DNA from: Candidatus Multiplicimicrobium inquinatum
GTDB taxonomy: Bacteria > Omnitrophota > Omnitrophia > Omnitrophales > Aquincolibacteriaceae
Reading direction: 5' to 3'
NCBI GenBank assembly: GCA_002344825.1
Contig: DDUN01000056.1
Coordinates: 1 to 8,999 of the forward strand
Length of the DNA stretch: 8,999 nt
A program made the translations under genes and the position numbers. Within the stretch, counting starts at the first letter, position 1, and the number at the start of each line of letters is the position of its first letter. The notes below the pieces were generated by a model, which ran no database searches, was not told the origin of the DNA, and saw only the letters and a program-made list of their open reading frames with translations. Of this stretch, positions 1-8,700 are shown in pieces.

Positions 1-976
1 TGAAGATGAAATTGCGGCAATGGGGACAACGATCGGAGCTGCTTACGGAGGCGCGATCGGCGTCACAGGTACGAGTGGGCCCGGAATCTGTTTGAAGTCC
101 GAAGCTTTAGGGTTGGCTGTTATGGCTGAGCTTCCGGTTATTGTGATTGATGTGCAACGCGGCGGACCCAGCACAGGCATGCCGACGAAAACGGAGCAAA
201 CGGATTTACTGCAGGTGATGTTTGGCAGAAACGGTGAGTCGCCGGTTGTTGTGATTGCTCCCAAGACACCGTCGGATTGTTTTGGGATGGCTATTGAAGC
301 CGTCCGCTTAGCCCTTACTCACATGACACCCGTTGTCTTTTTGTCTGAAGGCTATTTGGCCAATGCTGCTGAGCCTTGGAAATTGCCAAAGATTGAGGAT
401 CTTCCCAAAATTGAAGTAAAACATCCGGTTGCTGAGGAAGGAAAAACATTTTATCCCTACGCGCGTGATGAAAAGACACTTGCCCGTCCGTGGGCTCTTC
501 CCGGAACACCTGGATTAGAACATCGTATCGGCGGTCTCTCTAAAGCGGATTTAACCGGAAATGTGAGTTATGATCCGGAAAATAATCAAAAGATGATTAA
601 CCTGCGTGCTGAAAAAGTACAGCGAATCGCGGATGACATTCCGGAGCTTGAGGTTCGCGGCGAACAAAAGGGAAAACTTTTAATTTTGGGCTGGGGCGGA
701 ACTTTTGGAGCTATTTTTCAGGGAATTGAAGAGTTGTCGGGGCAGGGAATTCAGGTTTCTCACGCCCACTTGAATTATATCAATCCATTTCCGAAGAACC
801 TTGGTAAAGTGCTCGCAAACTTCGAAAAAGTATTGATTCCAGAGTTAAATATGGGACATCTTTTAATGTTAATTCGTAATTCATTTCCGGGCGTGAATGC
901 AGTCGGTTTGAATAAGGTCAAAGGGTTACCTTTTTATGGTGCTGAAATTACCGCCCGCGTGAAGGAGCTTTTATGA
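1..976 (+). CDS. korA: 2-oxoacid (2-oxoglutarate):ferredoxin oxidoreductase alpha subunit, 3' part
   Basis: The frame is open from the left edge (first whole codon at base 2), so the 5' end is missing; about 324 residues plus the stop are visible. The product works with KorB to decarboxylate a 2-oxoacid, probably 2-oxoglutarate, forming the acyl-CoA and reduced ferredoxin in the cytoplasm; the complex can also run in reverse in reductive carbon fixation. Visible family marks are GTSGPG (68-85) and RGGPSTGMPTKTEQTDL (158-208) in the pyrimidine-binding transketolase-like domain. A C-terminal transketolase-C-like domain follows, beginning near GKLLILGWGGTFG at about 668. KorAB enzymes without separate small subunits usually carry a gamma domain fused to the N-terminus of alpha, giving about 600 residues; if so here, it lies upstream of the window. 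The ATG of korB overlaps the stop (ATGA), so translation is probably coupled. The family is certain; the exact 2-oxoacid is inferred mainly from KorB. Confidence 0.93.
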   Translation, partial: EDEIAAMGTTIGAAYGGAIGVTGTSGPGICLKSEALGLAVMAELPVIVIDVQRGGPSTGMPTKTEQTDLLQVMFGRNGESPVVVIAPKTPSDCFGMAIEAVRLALTHMTPVVFLSEGYLANAAEPWKLPKIEDLPKIEVKHPVAEEGKTFYPYARDEKTLARPWALPGTPGLEHRIGGLSKADLTGNVSYDPENNQKMINLRAEKVQRIADDIPELEVRGEQKGKLLILGWGGTFGAIFQGIEELSGQGIQVSHAHLNYINPFPKNLGKVLANFEKVLIPELNMGHLLMLIRNSFPGVNAVGLNKVKGLPFYGAEITARVKELL

Positions 977-2007
977 GTCCTGATACATTAGTACCGGAGC
1001 CGTTGCCGTACCAAAAAGCTGATTTTGAATCAAACCAGGAAGTTCGTTGGTGCCCTGGGTGCGGAGATTATTCAATTTTGGCTACGATGCAGCGAACCTT
1101 GGCTAAGTTTAAGCGTCCCAAGCATGAGTATGCTTTTATTTCGGGAATTGGCTGTTCCAGCCGTTTTCCTTATTACATGAATACGTATGGTTTTCACACT
1201 ATTCATGGCCGGGCACCGACAATTGCCTCGGGGCTGCGTTGTGTGAACCCGAATCTTTCAATTTGGGTGATTACGGGGGATGGTGATGGGCTGAGCATTG
1301 GTGGAAATCATTTGATTCACTGCATGCGCCGCAATATTAATCTCAATATTCTTTTGGTGAACAATGAGATTTATGGGTTAACCAAAGGTCAGTATTCGCC
1401 TACATCAAAAGTGGGAACGGTGACGAAGTCGACGCCAATGGGCTCGGTTGATTATCCCATTAATGCTCTATGCATTGCGATTGCATCCGAAGCAACTTTT
1501 ATTGCGCGCACCCTCGATTCAGACCCCAATCACATGAGTATGGTTTTAGAGCGTGCGGAAAAGCATAAGGGTGTTTCCTTTGTGGAAATTTTGCAAAACT
1601 GCGTTATTTTCAACGATAAGGTGCACGCACCGGTTGTGGGGCGTGAGAACCGCGAAGACCGCATGATTTATATGGAACATGGCAAGCCGCTTTTATTTGG
1701 AAAAAATAAATCAAAAGCAATTAAGTTGAATGGGTTGCGCGCGGAAGTTGCGGATGCGAACGATGCGGAGGCGAAAGAACATCTTTTGATTCATAATGAA
1801 AAAGATGCGACACCTAATTACGCTTATCTTTTGACTCAGATGACTTATCCGGAAATGCCGGTTCCGTTCGGTGTTTTTCGTGATATTGAGCGACCTACTT
1901 ACGATGAGCTTGTTTTGGATCAGGAAAAAGCCGCGTTAGAAACAAGAGGTAAGGGCGATCTTAAGAAGTTGATTTATGGATCGAATACTTGGGAGGTTAA
2001 GGCCTAA
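973..2007 (+). CDS. korB: 2-oxoacid (2-oxoglutarate):ferredoxin oxidoreductase beta subunit
   Basis: Complete, 344 residues, near the usual length for long-form KorB. It binds thiamine diphosphate and one [4Fe-4S] cluster and passes electrons to ferredoxin. Motifs in order: WCPGCGD at residues 26-32; SGIGCSSRFPYY at 57-68; YGFHTIHGRAP at 72-82, characteristic of KorB; the thiamine-diphosphate/Mg motif GDGDGLSIGGNH (102-113) with NN at 130-131; and IYGLTKGQYSPTS (133-145). C27, C30, C61 and C210 (in LQNCVIFND) are the expected cluster ligands; their spacing closely matches that in archaeal 2-oxoacid:ferredoxin oxidoreductase structures. The C-terminal extension, ending near SNTWEV, is also typical of KorB. 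The start is supported by AAGGAG at 962-967, five bases before the ATG, and by the four-base overlap with korA. The gene for a CBS-domain protein overlaps its stop. Substrate preference is by homology pattern, not shown directly. Confidence 0.95.
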   Translation: MSPDTLVPEPLPYQKADFESNQEVRWCPGCGDYSILATMQRTLAKFKRPKHEYAFISGIGCSSRFPYYMNTYGFHTIHGRAPTIASGLRCVNPNLSIWVITGDGDGLSIGGNHLIHCMRRNINLNILLVNNEIYGLTKGQYSPTSKVGTVTKSTPMGSVDYPINALCIAIASEATFIARTLDSDPNHMSMVLERAEKHKGVSFVEILQNCVIFNDKVHAPVVGRENREDRMIYMEHGKPLLFGKNKSKAIKLNGLRAEVADANDAEAKEHLLIHNEKDATPNYAYLLTQMTYPEMPVPFGVFRDIERPTYDELVLDQEKAALETRGKGDLKKLIYGSNTWEVKA

Positions 2008-2522
2008 TGTTTTTTCAACGGAAAAAAGACGATCCTCAGGAAAAAAAAGAAGAGCGTGTGATTCATCCGGGCGATAAAGTTTCGATGAGTGCTGGCGCGC
2101 AAAAAACAGCGCCAGATGTTTACCAAAGTATTATGATGGAAAAGCAGGTCGGAGAGCTTGTGAACAAAAAAAGTCTTTTGATTGTTTTGCCTTCCGATTC
2201 CGTGGAAAAAATTGTCCAGCTTTTGCAGAAAGAAAAACAAAGCGCAGTGCTTGTGGTTCAGCATGAGCAGTTGCTTGGCATTGTGAGTAAACGTGATTTA
2301 TTGCGCAGAACCGCCGGTATGGAAACCAAGCTGTCTGGTTTGAAAGCGTTGGAAGTGATGACGGCGAATCCGGAAATTGTTAAGGCAGCTGATCCGTTGG
2401 CATTTGCTGTCAGCAAAATGGCAATGGGGGGCTTCCGTCATCTGCCCGTGTTGTCAGACGAAGGCGATCCAATCGGGATTATTTCAATCCAAGATGTGTT
2501 GAACTGTCTCGCTCCTCTTTGA
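2007..2522 (+). CDS. small tandem CBS-domain protein, putative adenylate sensor
   Basis: Complete, 171 residues, cytoplasmic, with no signal peptide. A lysine/glutamate-rich N-terminal tail of about 45 residues precedes a CBS pair: CBS1 at about 48-103 and CBS2 at about 112-171. CBS1 ends in GIVSKRDLL and CBS2 has FRHLPVLSDEGDPIGIISIQDVL in two abutting parts. Both hold the S-x-x-D motif (S94-K-R-D97 and S160-I-Q-D163) that in this family contacts the ribose of AMP, ADP, ATP or related ligands. No effector domain (kinase, IMPDH, transporter, DNA-binding) is attached, so it probably acts through a partner. It starts inside the korB stop (TAATG), with GGGAGGT at 1991-1997, nine bases before the ATG. 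The coupling suggests it is made with KorAB and may tune that complex or another energy-linked target; this role is inference. The product lacks a specific name. Confidence 0.88.
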   Translation: MFFQRKKDDPQEKKEERVIHPGDKVSMSAGAQKTAPDVYQSIMMEKQVGELVNKKSLLIVLPSDSVEKIVQLLQKEKQSAVLVVQHEQLLGIVSKRDLLRRTAGMETKLSGLKALEVMTANPEIVKAADPLAFAVSKMAMGGFRHLPVLSDEGDPIGIISIQDVLNCLAPL

Positions 2523-2529
2523 GTTTCGC

Positions 2530-2559
2530 GCCTCGTAACTGTGATGGGGCTCATTTTTT
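2530..2559 (+). terminator. possible weak intrinsic terminator of the kor operon
   Basis: GCCTC (2530-2534) can pair with GGGGC (2546-2550), with one G-U pair and an 11-base loop. TCA and then six T (2554-2559) follow. It starts 8 bases after the CBS stop codon, the right place for an operon end. The stem is only five pairs, so it would be weak alone; Rho-dependent ending or read-through is possible. Confidence 0.3.
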
Positions 2560-2595
2560 AGATAATTTGTTAGAATTAATCCGGTTTTTTTTAGT

Positions 2596-2609
2596 GATCA
2601 AAGTTGATC
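2596..2609. promoter_or_regulatory. perfect inverted repeat, candidate operator
   Basis: GATCAA (2596-2601) and TTGATC (2604-2609) are exact inverted copies around AG. The two-base centre is too tight for an RNA hairpin loop but suits a dimeric DNA-binding protein. It sits 62 bases upstream of the -35 box of the giant gene, a position more typical of an activator or an upstream-bound factor than of a blocking repressor. No regulator gene is in the window and I cannot name the factor. Confidence 0.35.
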
Positions 2610-2671
2610 GTTGTCTAAGCTTAAAACTAGCAAAATATAGCATCACAATTCTTTAGGGTCTTAAAGGTGAA

Positions 2672-2707
2672 TTGACGAAGCGGCAAGACGCAGATATACT
2701 TTTTTTA
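2672..2707 (+). promoter_or_regulatory. sigma-70-type promoter of the giant secreted-protein gene
   Basis: TTGACG (2672-2677; 5 of 6 match TTGACA), a 17-base spacer, and TATACT (2695-2700; 5 of 6 match TATAAT). The likely start of transcription is A2707, directly after a run of seven T (2700-2706). This leaves a leader of about 35 bases before the ATG at 2742. The spacing is ideal and the region upstream is AT-rich. Housekeeping transcription, independent of the kor operon, is expected. Confidence 0.75.
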
Positions 2708-2741
2708 GAGTTATTAAAACATTGAGAGAGTATTTCTATTG

Positions 2742-5700
2742 ATGAATCCTAAAAAAAATCCCGCAAGATTTTCGGTGATGACGAGATTTATAAGTCTGGC
2801 GGTCGTTTTCTTTTTTCTTACTACCTCACTGGATATTCAGCTCGCAACCGCAAGTTTAATTTCTTCGTCTCTTCCTCGTTCGCAGACTCCGGACGATATT
2901 TTATATATGAATGACATGCAGGGTTTGCTGGGCCGTCAGGATGGCAACCCACTTTCTCAGAATGGTGAAGCATCGCCGGAAGAGGCAGGAGCTCTTCCAG
3001 AACAAGATCCCGCACTTGCAAAAGAATCAGATGTTTTGAACGTAGTTGAGAATCCTTTATCTCCCGCCGAAGGCGTAACGAAAGTGGGTGAAGAAAGCTC
3101 GACGCTCAACGGTAAAACTGTAGTAACTTGGAATTATTCCGACGGAACTTATTTTGCTTTTAATGAGGATGATAAGCGTATTGTCGCAATCGGTGATTTT
3201 ACTAGTTCTGAATTTCAGAATGAAATTGAAAAGCGTGAATTTTCGTATGGCACCAGCACCGTTACGGTGACGACGCGGGGGTTGAACGGCCGGTTTGATG
3301 TTTATCAAACTTTTGGATTGGACAGCAATGGCAACCTGAGCGATCTGTTGGAGTCCGGCTATTTGATTGACGGTCAGTCAGTTGTGATGCAGGTTTATGC
3401 TGCCGACACAATTACTTATTATCAAACGGATGAGGCTGGATCGATCGAGCGCATTTATGAAAGAAACGAAAACGGAACTGCTGGCCGTTTAATTTCTTTT
3501 CACGATTTAACTAACCCCACGAGCGCTTCCTATAAAATTACTTACGATGATGTTGCGCAGACAAAGCGAGTGACTGAGAATGTCGCTGGTGGAACCTTTT
3601 GGGTTTATGCGGCAAATGACACTTTATTTAAAAGTCCAATCAGCTTGGGGCAAGGAACGAGCCGCATTGATTTAACCACCCATTTACGATTTGGTCAAAA
3701 TTTAAACGTATATAGAACGTGGGATGCGGCGGCAGCCGGGAATTCAGCTGAGGCGGGTGCCGTTCCGACGAACTATATTTTGCGAGAACGCTTGGAAAAT
3801 AGCGGGATAGGGCGTGTTATTAAAGCCGTGGATGAGCAGACTGATCTTGAATATGTTTATGATGATGGGCAGGGTGCCGAAGCGTCCACGCTTACCATCT
3901 TAAATTATAAAAACGGAACATTTTTAAAGTTTGTTCCGGCACCCGGAGCAGATCCCAAAAGTCCGGACGCGTGGATTTCGAATTTTACGCACTTGGTAAG
4001 TACGGGGGCATTTGAGATTGTAAGCGGCGCGCCGGTTTATAAAGCTAAGTTAATGAAGCAGGCCGGAGTTTGGGTTTTGCTCGATGCGAATGACCCGCTT
4101 AATTTTAAGGTTTTTGAGGCCTTGCCCAATCAAGATATGGGGAGCTTATTGCGTTTGCGCGGTCCGCCCGCGGAAGATGTGAGCAACCGAGTTGATCATG
4201 TTTACGAGTATGATCTGGTTGCCGAAACGGTGCGTGTCTACGATGTGACTCATTTGGTTTATGCCACCTACCGCTACGATGCGGATACTCTTCCCGAGTT
4301 GTTGGATCGAGGTTCTTTTCAGATTGATTCCCAGCTTCTTACTTCAGATTCTTTTTTTCCTTACGCAGATCATGCAGTTTTTAGCGCGATTACCCCCTTG
4401 TCTGACCCCGATGCGATCAAAGATTCTTTTTATCAATTAGCCGAGCAATCTTTTCAGAATCTCTTTGCGGCCGAAGCTGAGACATGGACGCGCGGGCTGG
4501 TTCTTTCTGCAGATATAAGGAATTCAAATCTTGCGGTGGTTGAAATTAAATCGGGTGAATCTACATTTTTCTTCTCAGTTAATCTTGAAATCAGTCAATC
4601 AATTTTGATGACGGAAAGTATGGTTGTGAGCGGTAAGACACAGGTTTATCACTATGATGAGTCGGGGCGACGAGTTAAGTTAGTTGATGACGCCGGTGTT
4701 ATGCTAAAAACTTTCCATTATGGGACGGATAAAGATGAATATACGGAGATTGATTACACAACCAAGGGTTTTTTAATTTACCGGTTAAATGACGACGGCA
4801 AATCAGCGGGAGAATTATTACGGAGCGGTTTTTTTGACGATGCAAGCCGGGAATATTCCTTGAAATTGGCGGGTTCTGAAACCTATGAGTATTTTAATTA
4901 TGGTGCAGATCAGGAGTTTCTGACGGAAGACGATCAATCGATTCAAAACTTAACTCGTACTGGAGGGGCGGCAGGCGGAAGTGCGGGAGCTTCTGGCGGC
5001 GGATTTTTAGGTGGCGGTGGCGGTGCGAGTGACAGTGATGGAGATCGTTTAAAAAAATTGGCGAAAGATTTGCAGGAGTGCCAAAAGGAATTGAAGTTTG
5101 GCCGTAAATCCTCGTCTGAGTGCCAAGATATTTTGGAAAAGCTGGAAGATATACAAAATCGCATGGGCGCTCCGGGCGGTGGAATGTCCCTTGGGGGTGG
5201 AGGAGAAGGGGTGTTTGACGAACAAACTCAGGAGTTAAATGAATCCGAGCCTGTGCCACCGCCGCCATTTTTGCCAGATATTCTTGCCGCCGGAATTGCA
5301 CCGATTTTATCGCCCAATGCCAGTGTTACCTATAATGAGGACGGCAGTGCGTGGATTGATTTGGATGGAACACGCCAGCTTTGGCTGACGGGTGACGACG
5401 GGCAGCTAGGAACGGCTGATGACCGTATGAGCGAACTACGCAAGCAGAATGAAGTCGGCGAAACGATTCAAATTTTGTATGATGCAAAGGGACGCGCAAC
5501 AACCGTTAATAATTTAAACAGCGGCCAAGAATTAGTGCGTTATTCCTACAATGATACCGCAAAAGTGATGACCGTTTCCCAAACGAATGGCCAGATTCAT
5601 CAATATCGATATGCTTCCGATTCCAGTCCTTACGATGCCGATGGGTTGATATCGTTCTCTTATTTGAATGCCAAGGGAGAACGCTTGACCCAAAGCTACG

Positions 5701-8700
5701 AATCCGGCCGATTGACTTCTCTTGCCAATGAAGCAACCGGAGAGTTAACGGAATATGATTATGATTTAGCGGTAAATGCGGTGTCCATTACGAAGTCGGA
5801 TGGTTCGGCGTGGGTTGTCAGCTTGGGCGGAGACGGCAAGCTGGGCACGGCGGATGATTTTATTGTTTCAGCTCAGATCGCGGGCTCTGAGCGCTTTACG
5901 GCTGAATATGATTCGATCGGCCGGTTGCTTTCTCTTTTAGACCGCGAAGCGAATATGCTCACGAGCTATGTTTACGGGCTGGATGGCCGCGTAACTGTCG
6001 AAACCAAAAACGCGCAAACCAGCATGCTGCTCAATTCGTCGCAGATTGCTTTAGGAGCGGACGGGCTGCTGGGGTCCGCGGATGATTTAATGATATCAGC
6101 TAATGGTTTTTTGAACGGCGAAGCTTTTACTCAAATATTTGATGCGGCCGGTCAATTGATCAGTTATGACCGCTACGATAATGTTTTGGTGCGCGATGCT
6201 CAGGGGCGTTTACTAAGAGCCGATGGTTCTTTTGCTTTAACCGAAGCGGAAGCTGCGTCAAAAGCTGTCAGACAAAAAACTCAGTATGATTGGCAGAACG
6301 GACAGGTTTCATTAGCAACTTACCGTTTTAATGATCAGGGGCTGCTTTTACAGGAGCCATCCGAAAGGCTATCTTACAGTTTGGGTAGTGATCAAAAGTA
6401 TGGAACAGCGGATGATCGTTTGTTAAATGCGCTTATCTACGATTACAGTAAAAAAACTTATTCGGAACAAGTTTATGACGATCAAGGACGCGTGACTTTC
6501 TACAAGAATTTATCTTCGGGTGACGAACTCATGTATACCTACGATGATCTCAAGGGTACGGTGAAGGTCTCTTCCAGTCTCGGGGGTTTTTATCAAATTT
6601 ATCAATATGATTCAAATCACGCCGGAGACTTCAAGTATGCCTCTTTGATTGAAGAGGAACGGAGTGGTCAGCGCCGCACTTGGGATGTAAATCAAGGTGT
6701 GAAATCTGTGACGGATGCTGTGGGGACGACGACCTATTATCAAGATGGGAAAATTCAGTCGGTTGTAGATAGACACGGCAATATGCTTCAATCCTCATCG
6801 GGTCAAAGCGGTATCACTTCTGTCACCGATAGCAAAGGCGTGACAACTTATTACAGACATGGCCAGATTCAAAGCATTGTGGATAAAAGCGGAAATGTAC
6901 TTCGAGAGTATCAGCATATTGTGGATCAGTCCGGCCAACTCAAGGATCTTGCATTTGATAAGTCCGGCTTGAGCTCAAAAACAACAGACTTGGGTGATCC
7001 GGATGGCGATGGGAACATGAACTACCAGATTGCATTTTCTAACGGAGTTTTGTTGCGATATGAAGTGGCGAATGGCAGCGTTATTTTGGAGCAGTCAACG
7101 GACATTCAAGGTTCCGAATTTGTTCAGGGAGCGGATGCTGCCAGCGCAAAGCTAAGAATTACATTCAATGACGGGCGTATCGTGACCTATGCGCAGAAAG
7201 CCGGCTTGTATGAGATGGAATCGGTGCAAGACATCTCGGGGGCGATTGAACGATATTTTTATTATGAAGCCGTAAATGGCGCTGATGTTGCGAATCCGGA
7301 TTTAGATTACTCTGTCCGAGCGGACGGTTCGATTGTTTATTACAAAAAAGATGAGCAGGGAAGTACGGTCAATAGTCAATCGACCAACAGCCCGATGATT
7401 GATCGGATTGAGTCTGCAGGTAAAAGTGTTGTGCAGTATTTTTATGGCGAAGATGACAAGATTGAGCGTACGGAAGAGCGATCCTTAAAGTATGCCGATC
7501 GGCGCTTAATGACAATTACCTACTATGATGCAAACAGTCGTGTGTCTTATGGCTATCAATATGACTTTGACGGGCAAGAAGTGGTGCTCCGTACCGATTA
7601 TGTCTATTTTTCTGAAGATCAAGAGTCGGATGATTTTCAACGAGTAAAAACGGTCAGTCAATACGATGTGTCGGATTTAGCGGATCCAGCTGTGGGCGGG
7701 GAGAAAGTTTCCGTGACGCATTATATGCCCGAAGGGGATTGTCAACGGTGTGATGTGTTTGGCAGCGGAAAAATTGATTATGCGGAGTCATTTGACCAAG
7801 ATCAAAAACTTGTATCACGTGATGTTTATGACTACAGCGTTCATACTCTTGAAAAAATTACAAGTTATGCTCCGGTTCTGGGCGCGGAGAATTGCGATGT
7901 AGTTTCAAATTGTTTGAAACGCGGCGAAACTTTATTTGAAACGGGCGAGTATTTTGAGCAGCGAGCGGTACGAACAATATCTTACGTTCATGATAATGCG
8001 TTTCCGAATGACCCTGCGAAGAGTAAGGCCACCTCGTATGATGTCTTAAAGTATAAAGCGGGAACCAATGAGTACGATTTTACAGAACGCTACAAGGTTG
8101 TGAATGGTGTCGATGCTTCTCAAGCTACTCCGGCAGAAAGCGATCGAGACACTCTGTTAAGTGTTTTTCGCCAGTCACAGGCGGGAGAGGGGCTATTTGT
8201 CGTTCATGATTTTGGGAAAGACTTTGTCGAAGGAAGTGAGGACGATTCTTACGTTGTGCAGGAATCGATTGATGCTCCGGCAGGCTTTCTTACTTCCGAT
8301 ATTAAAGAGGAAGGTTCTGAAATCAAAAGTTACAAAAAATATACCGGAGGTTCATTTGCTGATGAAGGTGAATACGATCTGACCCGTTTTGAAGAGATGA
8401 CGAGCCGGATAGTTCAGTTTTCGTCCCGATCGGATGAAAACCTTGTGTATCTTAAAAGTTTTATATTTGATGAGGGGACACACACAGGAGAGTATGAATG
8501 GCTCACTCAGAAAAATCATCCTGATGCTCAAGGGTTAGACGCCGGCTTAATTACGGATCAAACAGTGGTTGAAACAAAAACTTTTTCTGATTCAACATTT
8601 TCTTTGATGAAATCACATGCCATGCAACTTGATGTTAACGGAGATGGTTCTCAGGTGCGTGTGAAATCTTGGTCAGTGAACGAGCAGGGGCAGGATGTCG

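Larger units (their letters stand above)
2523..2741 (+). other. intergenic region between the kor operon and the giant gene
   Basis: No plausible coding sequence on either strand. AT-rich. It contains a possible weak terminator just after the CBS gene, an 8-base T run (2585-2592), a perfect inverted repeat (2596-2609), an 8-base palindrome TAAGCTTA (2616-2623), and a strong sigma-70-like promoter (2672-2700) with a short leader. Most of it lies upstream of the predicted transcription start, so a leader riboswitch for the giant gene is unlikely. Confidence 0.85.

Noticed and set aside
2004..2264. Minus-strand 86-codon frame opposite the CBS gene
   Set aside because: It is fully antisense to the start of a well-recognised CBS-domain gene. 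The poly-Phe ends are antisense of lysine codons.
2585..2609. T8 run followed by GATCAA-AG-TTGATC as a terminator
   Set aside because: The order is wrong: the T run precedes the inverted repeat, and a two-base loop cannot form. An operator is a better reading.
2640..2706. Riboswitch or structured leader for the giant gene
   Set aside because: This stretch lies upstream of the predicted transcription start at 2707 and is taken up by the promoter. The remaining leader of about 35 bases is too short for known aptamers.
2742..2853. Lipoprotein signal
   Set aside because: There is no cysteine near the signal cleavage region; an A-x-A site at residues 35-37 fits signal peptidase I.
3057..3308. 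Minus-strand 83-codon frame opposite the N-terminal part of the giant gene
   Set aside because: Shadow of the + strand coding sequence; no start signals or recognisable family.
4894..5301. Minus-strand open frames opposite the glycine-rich insert (135 and 73 codons)
   Set aside because: They overlap an uninterrupted + strand gene, and their proline/histidine-rich products are what antisense of GGC/GGT-rich codons gives. No promoter or ribosome site fits.
7740..7751. CxxC as a thioredoxin-type or zinc-finger motif
   Set aside because: No thioredoxin fold context and no second close CxxC. In an exported protein a simple disulfide is likelier.
8161..8382. Plus-strand 73-codon frame in another phase inside the giant gene
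   Set aside because: The product looks unlike any family, and the giant frame continues intact through it, so it is a chance frame.
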